The notes under the pieces: generated by a model | Databases searched by the model: none | What the model was told of the DNA's origin: nothing | What the model saw: the letters and a program-made list of their open reading frames with translations, nothing else | Part shown: positions 17,677-25,657 of the stretch, in pieces | Numbering within the stretch: the first letter of the stretch is position 1 | Layout of the letters: every line of letters starts with the position of its first letter | Position numbers and translations under genes: made by a program | Assembly: GCF_000165505.1 (NCBI RefSeq) | Contig: NC_014632.1 | Span: forward strand, 992,001-1,056,000 | Source: Ilyobacter polytropus DSM 2926 | Lineage (GTDB): Bacteria > Fusobacteriota > Fusobacteriia > Fusobacteriales > Fusobacteriaceae | Length of the DNA stretch: 64,000 nt | Direction of reading: 5' to 3'

Positions 17677-19145
17677 ATGACGGAAACTAATGCACTACTT
17701 ACCAAGGTTGATAATTTTTGTAATACACTAAGGGACGATGGAATAGGATATGGAGACTACCTGGAATAGCTTACCTATCTGATATTCCTAAAGATGGCTG
17801 ATGAGTATTCCAAACCACCATATAGAAAGGAATCTGGAATTCCTAATGAGTATAACTGGGAATCACTGAAAGATAAAAGCGGTATAAAATTAGAATCACA
17901 CTATATGACTGTCCTTAGAGAGTTAGGGAATAAGCCAGGTATGCTTGGACAGATCTTTACAAAGTCTCAAAATAGGATTCAGGATCCAGCAAAGTTATAT
18001 AAACTAGTTAAGATGATAGATGATGAAAGCTGGGTTATTATGGGGGCAGATGTAAAGGGGAATATCTATGAGGGACTTCTACAAAAATTTGCTGATGACA
18101 CAAAGAGTGGAGCGGGACAATACTAGCAGTAATTAAAGCTATGGTAGAATGTATGAAGTTGGAACCTAAAAAAACAATCTGTGATCCAGCATGTGGAACA
18201 GGAGGATTTTTCCTAGCTGCTTATGACTATTTATCGGATAACTACAGAATGAACAGAGAAGAGAAGGAGTTTCTAAAAAAGGAGACCTTTTTTGGAAATG
18301 AGATTGTTGCAAGTACAAGAAGGCTTGCGCTTATGAATCTATTCCTACATGGTATAGGTGAGATCACAGGGGAATCAGTGATATCTCCTAATGACTCACT
18401 TGTTTCAAGTCCTTCTAAAACTGTTGACTATGTGCTCGCTAATCCTCCGTTTGGGACAAAGAGCAGTATGACATTTACAAATGATGATAATAAAAAAGTT
18501 AAGGATGACCTTACTTACAACAGACAGGATTTCTGGGTAACTACGTCTAATAAGCAGCTAAACTTTATGCAACATATACATTCACTATTAAATAGCACAG
18601 GTAAAGCTGCAGTAGTAGTACCTGACAATGTGTTATTTGAAGGTGGAGCTGGTGAAACAATCAGAAAGAAGCTCCTCATGAATACAGAACTCCATACAAT
18701 ATTAAGGCTTCCTACAGGAATTTTCTATAAACAAGGGGTAAAGGCAAATGTACTTTTCTTTGATAATAAGCCTGCTGGAGAAGATGTAAAGACCAAGGAG
18801 ATATGGTATTATGACCTTAGAACTAATAAGCACTTTACTTTAAAGAAGAGTCCATTAAGCTTTAAAGATCTGGAGGATTTTATAAAGTGTTATAACCCTG
18901 AAAACAGGTTTGATAGAAAGGAAACCTGGTCTGAAGAAAACCCAGAGGGAAGATTCAAAAAGTTTTCCTATGAAGAGATTGCTGAGAAGGATAAGACCAG
19001 TCTGGATATCTTCTGGATTAAGGATAAGAGTTTGACAGACCTTGATAACCTTCCTGCTCCTGAGGTGCTAGCTGGAGATATTATAGAGAACATAGAGGCT
19101 GCCCTAGAGAGTTTTAAGGAGATCAATGATTTTTTAGAGGATTAA
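17677..19145 (+). pseudogene. hsdM: type I DNA methyltransferase subunit M, amber codon plus small deletion
   Basis: The ATG at 17677 is 2 bases after the hsdS stop. The frame reads GIGYGDYLE, then TAG at 17767-17769 where the family has Gln (CAG), then LTYLIFLKMADEY. A second break occurs at 18121-18126: after SGAGQY the family continues FTPR, but here about 10 bases are missing and the frame shifts, resuming as VIKAMVECMKLEPKKTICDPACGTGGFF (residues listed here in two pieces: VIKAMVECM and CDPACGTGGFF). NPPF is present in VLANPPFGTKS. The family is N6-adenine methyltransferase. With two lesions, the loss looks real rather than a single sequencing slip. Confidence 0.85.
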
Positions 19146-19229
19146 AATAATATGATGTTAGAGGCTCTGAAATGGGCCTCTACTTAGTTTTTGCAATGAA
19201 TTTTAGAATGATATAGAGGGGGGAAGTAT

Positions 19230-19919
19230 ATGAGCAATACAGAGAAGTTTGAGGATGGAGCAGAGCGTGCAGGAAAATATTTAGCAACAGCAACTACATT
19301 TGTAAATCCTGTTGCAGGGATGTTGTTATACGGAGGAGTTGAGTTAGCCTCATATTTAAATAAGTTTGCCCAAGATAGAGTAAATGGAAGAAATGAAAAG
19401 ATGCTTAAATTTTTAGAAGAACTTAATAGTTTCATTGGAAAAGAAATTAAAGATATAGATGATCCATTTTTAGAGGGAGAGTATTTCAATGATGTTCTAG
19501 AGAAAGTGTTAGTAAAAGCTAGTAGTTGTAAAACTCAATATAAAAAAGATGTGTTTAAGAAGATAATAAAGGATGAGATTACTGCGAAAACTGAGATAGA
19601 CTTTTCTTCATCATACCTAAATATAATCAGTGAACTTCATGGAGAAGAGATTGAGATATTAAAATATATAAGACAAAATCAAACTCCAATAAATACTAAT
19701 AGTATGGAGGACTGGGTAGAAAAGGAAAAACTTAGAGATTATTTAGATGGAATTAAAGGCTTAAACCAAGCTTATAGTAAAGAGAACTTTGAAGTCTATT
19801 TATATAATCTAATCTATAAGGGATTATTGGTCAGTGCTTCAATGAATGGAAACGATCCTTTGAGGACAACCATTTTAGGAGAGAGATTGATGGAGTATAT
19901 AGAGGGGGAAAGGATCTAA
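19230..19919 (+). CDS. unknown protein of the R-M locus, 229 aa
   Basis: The protein is not recognised with certainty. A GAGGGGGGAAG ribosome site sets the start. Residues 20-45 form a hydrophobic helical stretch (FVNPVAGMLLYGGVELASYL) that could insert in or associate with membrane. The middle is helical and charged, and the last 90 residues (YLYNLIYKGLLVSASM, then TTILGERLMEYIEG) look like a winged-helix end as seen in DUF4393/Abi-alpha-like proteins, which is a guess. It lies 84 bases after hsdM and 40 bases before the zinc-ribbon/HEPN gene, and both frames are clean while hsdR and hsdM are broken. Confidence 0.55.
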   Translation: MSNTEKFEDGAERAGKYLATATTFVNPVAGMLLYGGVELASYLNKFAQDRVNGRNEKMLKFLEELNSFIGKEIKDIDDPFLEGEYFNDVLEKVLVKASSCKTQYKKDVFKKIIKDEITAKTEIDFSSSYLNIISELHGEEIEILKYIRQNQTPINTNSMEDWVEKEKLRDYLDGIKGLNQAYSKENFEVYLYNLIYKGLLVSASMNGNDPLRTTILGERLMEYIEGERI

Positions 19920-19959
19920 GAATCACAGAAAGAAAATTTTGGTATAGGGGGAACTAATT

Positions 19960-21288
19960 ATGACTGTTAGACAAATTATAGAATGTAATTATTGTGGGAC
20001 TAAAACCTTGACTAGAACTATAATGGGTTTTATTGAAAACGTTCCTTTGAGAGTTCCATGCTGTGGATGTGGCGTAGTTTTAAGAGGAACTCTAACCATG
20101 ATTCCAGAAGATGTTGATTATAGAATAAAGTTTAGTAACGCAAAATTAGTTGGAAGTAGTGAGGGAGAGCCAGAATATACTATTGAACTCTCAGGAGAGC
20201 TAATGACTAAAAAGGTAGAGAAATATGAATTTGCTACTTCTCTTATTTCACCTGTTATTAAAAATCTGATGTTTCACGGAGCTTTAACTAAGGGGAAAAA
20301 TAATATTGAAGATTTCAAGTTTAAATTTAAATCATTAATTGGTGATAGGTCTAAGGAATGGCAAACTTTAAAAGATGTCGAAGATCTATGGAATAATAGG
20401 AATTATAAAATCATTAAGAAAGTTATCAGTTCGTTTCCCGAATTTGAATACCTTAAGGAAATCTCTGATGATTATAAAAACATAGAGTTAGAAGCATTTA
20501 ATTTAAAAAATATTTCCTTTTCAACTATTATTACCCAAATTACTCCTAATGATTTCGCTGAAAAAAGAAATAATTTAGAAGATCAAATAAGCCTCTCTTT
20601 AAATAACCCGAATAAACTTTATTCTTTAATTATTGAGAATAAAGAGAGCTGCGAAGAACTCCAAAAAAAACTTTTTAGTCAAATAGGGAAAATTGTAGAA
20701 CGTTTTGAGAATTTAATTCCAATCTTTGGGTTAAAGTATCTTGGAGATATGGAGGATAATTTTTTTGACAATAAAGGAATTACTACAGTTACTTTTGAAG
20801 AGATAAAAGATATTTATATAGATAATTACGAAGTGATACTATCTTGTAGTGATATAGTAATAGCTATAGATAATTTAATAATAAATAATGATTTTAATAA
20901 TATGCAAGTAACTGGAGCCTCAAAAACGAAAACTTTATCAAAATATAGAAAACTATCCAACGGACATAAACTTAACTTCATAAATGAGAATGAAAGCTAT
21001 TTTAATAAACTTCTTGAAAGCGATCTTGACAAAGAAATAAGGAATTCAATAGGCCATAATTCTTATTCATTTGATAGTGTTAGCCAAAATATAACTTTCA
21101 AAAAAAATAATGGTTCAAGTAAAAAAATGTCTTTAGTACTTTTTTTAATGAAGTTATGGGACAGCTTCATAACATGTTATAATCTTTGGTACTTTTATAA
21201 AGAACTCAATAAACTACGTATAATACTCTCTCTGCCATTAAGTACAAAAGAACTAAATAGGTTTATAAGAGATTATTCAATAAGATAA
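19960..21288 (+). CDS. zinc-ribbon protein with C-terminal HEPN-like R-x4-H motif, 442 aa
   Basis: The start follows TAGGGGGAAC. Residues 9-37 form a four-cysteine zinc ribbon (C9-x2-C12, C34-x2-C37). The middle 250 residues are mostly helical and not recognised. Near the C-terminus DKEIRNSIGHNSYSFD has Arg361, Asn362 and His366, the R-x4-H (R-N-x3-H) motif of HEPN RNases, followed by a helix with aromatic residues. HEPN proteins are common RNA-cleaving effectors in abortive infection and toxin-antitoxin systems. The position at the end of a restriction island, after a possible membrane partner, fits a defence role. Both fold and function need testing; the motif alone is short. Confidence 0.55.
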   Translation: MTVRQIIECNYCGTKTLTRTIMGFIENVPLRVPCCGCGVVLRGTLTMIPEDVDYRIKFSNAKLVGSSEGEPEYTIELSGELMTKKVEKYEFATSLISPVIKNLMFHGALTKGKNNIEDFKFKFKSLIGDRSKEWQTLKDVEDLWNNRNYKIIKKVISSFPEFEYLKEISDDYKNIELEAFNLKNISFSTIITQITPNDFAEKRNNLEDQISLSLNNPNKLYSLIIENKESCEELQKKLFSQIGKIVERFENLIPIFGLKYLGDMEDNFFDNKGITTVTFEEIKDIYIDNYEVILSCSDIVIAIDNLIINNDFNNMQVTGASKTKTLSKYRKLSNGHKLNFINENESYFNKLLESDLDKEIRNSIGHNSYSFDSVSQNITFKKNNGSSKKMSLVLFLMKLWDSFITCYNLWYFYKELNKLRIILSLPLSTKELNRFIRDYSIR

Positions 21289-21302
21289 ATTATGTTAATG
21301 TT

Positions 21303-21332
21303 AAAAAGACACCCAAATATAGGGTGTCTTTT
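21303..21332. terminator. terminator at the right end of the island
   Basis: AAAAGACACCC pairs with GGGTGTCTTTT around a short A/T loop, and works on either strand. It lies between the zinc-ribbon/HEPN gene and the tldD stop and belongs to the element. Confidence 0.8.
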
Positions 21333-21342
21333 AACATTATTA

Positions 21343-22722
21343 TTACCTACCACCGACTGTAAGTTCCAAAACTTTGATAGCTGGTTGTCCTACATTAGCA
21401 GGGATGCTACCTGAAACAGATCCGCACATTCCTTGACCGTGAGCCAAGTTGTCTCCTATCATATCAATCTTGTTTAGAACTTCAGGCCCGTTTCCTATAA
21501 GGGTAGCTCCCCTTACAGGCTCAGTTATTTTACCGTTCTCGATCAGGTATCCTTCCATCACAGAAAAATTGAAATCACCTGTTGCAGGGTTTACAGAACC
21601 TCCTCCCATTCTCTTTGCATAGATACCGTTTTCTGTATTTGAAATCATTTCATTCAACTTTGATTTTCCTGCCAAAATAAAAGTATTGGTCATTCTTGAT
21701 GTAGGAGCAAATTTATAAGATTCTCTTCTTGCACTTCCAGTACTTTCCATGTTCATTCTTCTTCCGTTTAATTTATCAATCATGTATCCTTTTAAAATTC
21801 CATTTTCTATAAGAAGATTTCTTTTTGTAGGAGTTCCTTCATCATCTATATTCGACGAACCCCATTCATTTTCTAAAGTCCCGTCATCAACTGCACTCAC
21901 CAGATCAGAGGCAACTTTTTGCCCTAGTTTACCTGCAAATACAGAGTTTCCCTTTGCCACACTAGTGGCTTCAAGACCGTGTCCACAGGCTTCATGAAAA
22001 ATGACACCTCCAAATTCATTGTCGATTATTACCGGGAATTTTCCACTGGGACAGTATTTGGCATTTAGCATCGTCTTTGCTATTCTAGAAGCCTCTATAC
22101 CGCACTCTTCTACATTTATGTCCTCAAAAAATTCAAATCCCTTTAGAGCTCCCGGTCTGTATGAACCAGTTTGCATATCATTATCTTTTGAAGCGACACT
22201 TTCTATACCTATCCTAGAACGTGTCCTAGTGTCTTCAGTCCACAAGCCTTCTGAATTGGCGATCATAACATTCTGTACAGAGTCGGAGTAGCTTATCCTC
22301 ACCTGAGATATAGAATCATCATATGAAGATGCAGCTCTATGAGCTCTTTTCATAATCTCTACTTTTCTGTCTTTCCCCACTTTATCAGGAGGCAGAAGTA
22401 TTTTGTGCCTGTTTTCTATATCCTGTTTAATTAGATTGATGGTTATGTCACTGTTAGTACCTTTTATAGCTTCTGCGGCTCTTTTAGAGGTTTCCATAAG
22501 TGACCCTCTCGTAACTTCATTTGTATAGGCATATACAGAAAAAAGTCCCTTGAATATCCTTATACCTACTCCAAAATCTTTACCTGAAAGAGATTTTTCT
22601 ATACTGCCGTCAATCATAAATAATCCTGTATTAAATTTTTCTTCTATAAATACCTCGGCAAAGTCACCACCAGTGGATAAAGCCTGTATCAGAATATCTT
22701 CTATCAATATTTTATCTAACAT
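21343..22722 (-). CDS. tldD: TldD metalloprotease
   Basis: TldD forms with TldE (PmbA) a zinc protease that degrades or processes unfolded and modified peptides; the partner gene is not in this window. The ATG at 22722 follows GGAGGTTTATT; the longer in-frame start is unlikely. Of 459 residues, the metal site is in GGVIFHEACGHGLEATS near residue 250 (H-E-x3-H). The C-terminal segments GNGPEVLNKIDMIGDN, then NVGQPAIKVLELTVGGR, are typical. The last codons lie in the island attachment repeat; the element supplies the final codon and stop. Before integration the C-terminus would have been TVGGRK. Confidence 0.92.
   Translation of the reverse strand: MLDKILIEDILIQALSTGGDFAEVFIEEKFNTGLFMIDGSIEKSLSGKDFGVGIRIFKGLFSVYAYTNEVTRGSLMETSKRAAEAIKGTNSDITINLIKQDIENRHKILLPPDKVGKDRKVEIMKRAHRAASSYDDSISQVRISYSDSVQNVMIANSEGLWTEDTRTRSRIGIESVASKDNDMQTGSYRPGALKGFEFFEDINVEECGIEASRIAKTMLNAKYCPSGKFPVIIDNEFGGVIFHEACGHGLEATSVAKGNSVFAGKLGQKVASDLVSAVDDGTLENEWGSSNIDDEGTPTKRNLLIENGILKGYMIDKLNGRRMNMESTGSARRESYKFAPTSRMTNTFILAGKSKLNEMISNTENGIYAKRMGGGSVNPATGDFNFSVMEGYLIENGKITEPVRGATLIGNGPEVLNKIDMIGDNLAHGQGMCGSVSGSIPANVGQPAIKVLELTVGGR
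21350..21362. other. right attachment site (attR core)
   Basis: This is a second copy of CCACCGACTGTAA, in the last tldD codons. About 33 bases to its right match the recombinase-side flank of attL at roughly two thirds of positions, so the element's own arm mimics tldD coding sequence. Confidence 0.75.
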
Positions 22723-22926
22723 AATAAACCTCCATTTCAAAAATTTCATTTATTAAGAAAATACTATCAAAATTAACTTGAAAATACCATTATAAAAATT
22801 ATTAATAAAAAATAAAATTTAAAATAACAGTAGTCACAATTACAAAGATATCTTCTAGATCCCATTATAAATAGGTTTTTCTATATAAAACTTTAATTTT
22901 TGTTCTTTATAAAATAAAAAAAAATG

Positions 22927-22955
22927 TTGACAAATGCCCGTAAACAAGATATATT
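22927..22955 (+). promoter_or_regulatory. consensus sigma70 promoter of the ammonium operon
   Basis: TTGACA at 22927-22932 and TATATT at 22950-22955 are exactly 17 bases apart, so transcription should start near 22962. This leaves a leader of about 220 bases before the first P-II gene. No sigma54 (GG-N10-GC) element is visible. Confidence 0.75.
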
Positions 22956-22986
22956 ATATCAATAGAGAATAACAAAAGAATACATC

Positions 22987-23063
22987 GAGTAAATGACATT
23001 CTTCGGCAGTCGAAATAGAGTAACCCTCATTTCATCCTGAGAAGACTTGCGGTCGGCTTACTT
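22987..23063 (+). ncRNA. structured leader RNA upstream of glnB/amtB
   Basis: GAGTAA (22987-22992) can pair with TTACTT (23058-23063), closing three small hairpins: GAC/GTC around CTTCGG (22995-23011), CTCA/TGAG (23026-23041) and GAC/GTC (23044-23054). The region is GC-richer than its surroundings. It is followed by AAGT..ACTT plus a long T-run at 23105-23124, which could be a weak terminator. The layout suggests a cis-acting control element (riboswitch or antiterminator) for the nitrogen operon. I do not recognise it as a known riboswitch class. The rest of the 22723-23183 gap has no gene. Confidence 0.4.
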
Positions 23064-23183
23064 TCATTATTATAGAAAATTTATTTTTCTGTTTAATTCA
23101 GTGGAAGTAGTGCGGACTTTTTTTATTTTACCATCAATATAAATCATAATAAAGAGTTTTATTAAAAGGGAGGCTTGTTACTT

Positions 23184-23522
23184 ATGAAAAGGATCCAAGC
23201 GATTATAAGACCCAACAGACTTGAAGTTTTAAAAAAGGCGTTGGTTGATAACGGCATCGGTGGAATGACTGTAACTGAGGTACGAGGATTTGGACGACAA
23301 AAAGGAAAAATAGAAATTTTCAGGGGGGTAGAATACAAGACAGATTTTATCAAAAAGCTTAAAATTGAAATTTTATGTAAAGAGGAAAACTTGGAAAAAA
23401 TAATAAAGGTTATAATGGAAAGTGTCAGAGAGGGAGAGCCTGGAGACGGAAAAATATTTATATTCCCAAATGAGGAAATAATAAGAATTAGCTCTGGAGA
23501 AAAAGGTAAAGAAGCTATTTAA
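23184..23522 (+). CDS. P-II nitrogen regulatory protein (first copy)
   Basis: A 112-residue P-II protein that senses 2-oxoglutarate and ATP/ADP as a trimer and controls partners such as AmtB. It shows KRIQAIIRPNRLE, the T-loop segment GFGRQKGKIEIFRGVEY with a tyrosine at the usual uridylylation position, and the GEPGDGKIFIFP B-loop. The ATG at 23184 follows GGGAGG by 10 bases; an upstream TTG is unlikely. It is the first gene of a P-II, amtB, P-II operon. Which gene name applies (glnB, glnK or nifI type) cannot be told. Confidence 0.88.
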   Translation: MKRIQAIIRPNRLEVLKKALVDNGIGGMTVTEVRGFGRQKGKIEIFRGVEYKTDFIKKLKIEILCKEENLEKIIKVIMESVREGEPGDGKIFIFPNEEIIRISSGEKGKEAI

Positions 23523-23576
23523 TAAACGATTATATTTACATAAAAAGAAATTATAATTTTTTAGGGGGGATTTATT

Positions 23577-24878
23577 ATGAAAAAGATGAAATGGAAAGCG
23601 ATAGTTTTATGCTTAATGCTGACAATGGGTCTTAGTGCATTTGCAGAAGTTGGAGCCGAAGAGGTACAGACTAACCTTAACTGGACATGGACATTGATTG
23701 CTGCCGCAATGGTATTCTTTATGCAAGCTGGATTTGCAATGGTAGAAGCTGGATTTACAAGAGCAAAAAATGCAGGAAACATCATAATGAAAAATGTAAT
23801 GGACTTTTCCATGGGTATTTTGGCATTCTGGGCTGTTGGTTTCGCCTTTATGTTTGGTAAGGGAAACCTTTTAGGAACTACAAACTTTTTTGGAATGGGT
23901 CTTGCTGACTGGGACTGGACATTCTTTATTTTCCAAGGTGTATTTGCTGCTACAGCTGCAACAATAGTTTCTGGAGCCATGGCAGAGAGAACAAAATTTG
24001 GTTCTTACCTTGTATCTAGTTTTTTAATAACTGCCTTTGTTTATCCTATCTTTGGTCACTGGGCATGGGGAAGTCTTTTTGGGCAATCAACTGGATGGCT
24101 TGAAAACATGGGATTCATCGATTTTGCCGGATCTACTGTAGTTCACTCTGTTGGTGGATGGGCTGCCCTAGCTGCTGCAATCGTTTTAGGACCAAGAATC
24201 GGTAAATTCAAAGACAAAGAAATCTCAGCTATACCTGGTCACTCTATACCTTTAGCTTCTTTAGGTGTATTCATCCTTTGGTTTGGTTGGTTCGGATTTA
24301 ACTGTGGAAGTACTACAACTGGTACATCTGAAATAGGTCTTATCGCTACAAATACATCTTTAGCCGCTGCTGCTGGATCTATATCTGCTCTCGTTATATC
24401 TCAGATGATATTTAAAAAGGCTGATATTGGTATGACACTTAATGGTTCTCTGGCTGGGCTAGTAGGTATCACTGCTGGATGTGCAAATGTTGATCCTTGG
24501 GCATCTGTGATAATAGGATTGGTAGCAGGAGTACTTGTTGTTCTATCAGTATTATTTATTGATAAGATGCATATCGATGATCCAGTTGGAGCTGTCTCAG
24601 TACACGGTGTCAATGGAGCTTGGGGAACTCTTGCAGCTGGAATTTTCAATGCTGAAAAATTGTTTGATCCAAAAATTATAGGAGTACAGGCAATAGGTAT
24701 CGCAGCGGCATTTGTAGTAGCCTTTGTGGGAGGTTTAATCATATTTAATGTAGTAAAAGCTGTTATGGGACTACGTGTGTCAGCAAAAGAAGAGATAGAA
24801 GGTCTAGATATAGGAGAGCACGGTTACTCAGCTTATCCTGAGTTCCCTTCTCACACAGAAGTATCGCTATTCAAGTAA
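23577..24878 (+). CDS. amtB: ammonium transporter AmtB
   Basis: A 433-residue Amt-family ammonium channel in the inner membrane, with an N-terminal signal peptide (about residues 1-23, ending SAFAEV). It includes WTWTLIAAAMVFFMQAGFAM, the AGFTRAKNAGNIIMKN segment, the DFAGSTVVHSVGGWAAL signature with the first pore histidine, and VHGVNGAWGTLAAG with the second. Eleven further hydrophobic segments follow. The ribosome site is TTAGGGGGGATTT. Its neighbours are two P-II genes whose T-loops would plug the channel when nitrogen is plentiful. Confidence 0.95.
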   Translation: MKKMKWKAIVLCLMLTMGLSAFAEVGAEEVQTNLNWTWTLIAAAMVFFMQAGFAMVEAGFTRAKNAGNIIMKNVMDFSMGILAFWAVGFAFMFGKGNLLGTTNFFGMGLADWDWTFFIFQGVFAATAATIVSGAMAERTKFGSYLVSSFLITAFVYPIFGHWAWGSLFGQSTGWLENMGFIDFAGSTVVHSVGGWAALAAAIVLGPRIGKFKDKEISAIPGHSIPLASLGVFILWFGWFGFNCGSTTTGTSEIGLIATNTSLAAAAGSISALVISQMIFKKADIGMTLNGSLAGLVGITAGCANVDPWASVIIGLVAGVLVVLSVLFIDKMHIDDPVGAVSVHGVNGAWGTLAAGIFNAEKLFDPKIIGVQAIGIAAAFVVAFVGGLIIFNVVKAVMGLRVSAKEEIEGLDIGEHGYSAYPEFPSHTEVSLFK

Positions 24879-24936
24879 TCTAAATTATGTAGTATATATA
24901 ATATTAGGAGTAAATTTATTGGGGGGGATTTTTATT

Positions 24937-25275
24937 ATGAAGATGATCGTTGCTATAATTAGACCTATAGGCATCAATCCTTTGAAAGAAGCTTTATGTG
25001 CCGCTAATATAAAGGGTATGACTATTAGTGAAGTGAGGGGTTTTGGTAGACAACTTGGAAAGAAAGAGATTTTTAGAGGTGTCGAGTATTTAGTGGAATA
25101 TGTACCAAATCTCCAAGTTGAAATACTTGTAAAAGACAGTGATGTTGAAAGAGTTGTGGATTTGATATTAAAAGCTACTAAAACTGGTGAAACTGGTGAT
25201 GGTAAGATATTTATACATCCTGTTGATGACGTTGTGAGAATCAGAACTGGTGAAAGAGGAGAAGGAGCTATCTAA
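24937..25275 (+). CDS. P-II nitrogen regulatory protein (second copy)
   Basis: A 112-residue P-II paralogue. The ATG at 24937 follows the ribosome site GGGGGGGA (24921-24928). The T-loop segment is GFGRQLGKKEIFRGVEY, and the B-loop TGETGDGKIFIHP is intact. It ends RTGERGEGAI as GlnK-type proteins do. It differs throughout from the first copy, so this is an old duplication rather than a recent one. It presumably binds AmtB; the division of labour between the two copies is unknown. Confidence 0.88.
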   Translation: MKMIVAIIRPIGINPLKEALCAANIKGMTISEVRGFGRQLGKKEIFRGVEYLVEYVPNLQVEILVKDSDVERVVDLILKATKTGETGDGKIFIHPVDDVVRIRTGERGEGAI

Positions 25276-25312
25276 AATATTAACAATGCTTCATCTGAGG
25301 GAGGTGATATTT

Positions 25313-25489
25313 ATGTTGACCAAGAAATTTATAGAAAATTTTGGAAGGACTCCAACTCATAAAGAGGCAAAGGTCCTTGAGTATATAAAAAGTAATTGCT
25401 ATGGGGAATATTTAAATGTTGACCCTCAGATGTTCATTGATTATTTTTGTAAATATTATTACTACTGTGTAAGCAAAAGTTTTATTTAA
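25313..25489 (+). CDS. hypothetical protein at the end of the ammonium operon, 58 aa
   Basis: The protein is not recognised. The ATG at 25313 follows GAGGGAGGTG. The 58 residues are MLTKKFIENFGRTPTHKEA and then a tyrosine- and cysteine-rich end (FCKYYYYCVSKSF). It lies 37 bases after the second P-II gene and before a strong terminator, so it is probably co-transcribed with amtB. Confidence 0.55.
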   Translation: MLTKKFIENFGRTPTHKEAKVLEYIKSNCYGEYLNVDPQMFIDYFCKYYYYCVSKSFI

Positions 25490-25502
25490 ATTAAAATATT
25501 TT

Positions 25503-25546
25503 AAATAAAGAAACAGGAGGCTTTTAAGCCTCCTGTTTCTTTATTT
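25503..25546 (+). terminator. terminator of the ammonium operon
   Basis: A 21-bp perfect stem (25503-25523 with 25526-25546) contains CAGGAGGCTT and a 2-base loop, with a T-rich right arm. Confidence 0.88.
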
Positions 25547-25657
25547 ATTATTGTTGTATACAATTTCTTGAAAAGGTAGTTTAGTTATGATAAATTGTTA
25601 AATATACAATAGTCTATTCACATTGAATACGAAAATGATAATAGGGAGTGACAAATA

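Larger units (their letters stand above)
4679..21362. mobile_element. integrative element in the 3' end of tldD, about 16.7 kb
   Basis: The segment is bounded by a 13-bp direct repeat that lies in the last codons of tldD. It carries a large serine recombinase immediately inside the left end, a replication-protein-like gene, an HTH regulator, a nuclease and a type I restriction-modification operon. Removing it would join tldD directly to its own last codons and to the terminator at 4586. Cargo, recombinase position and target duplication all fit an integrated genomic island. No conjugation genes were seen, so it would be mobilisable at best. With the recombinase frameshifted, it is probably stuck now. 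Confidence 0.75.

Noticed and set aside
14684-17769. Recoding of TAG as an amino acid in this genome
   Set aside because: TAG ends several genes here (for example the two IS200 transposases), and the hsdM gene has an additional deletion, so plain mutation is simpler.
19184-19489. Long minus-strand open frame across the 229-residue gene
   Set aside because: It is a shadow of the plus-strand gene; it lacks a ribosome site and has no coherent domain.
22981-23125. T-box leader for an amino-acid gene upstream of the P-II gene
   Set aside because: The TGG..GCGG segment only weakly resembles the T-box antiterminator sequence, and the AGAGA and specifier elements are absent.
23561-24742. Two long antisense frames over amtB
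   Set aside because: They are alanine/proline-rich translations opposite the transmembrane coding sequence, without ribosome sites.
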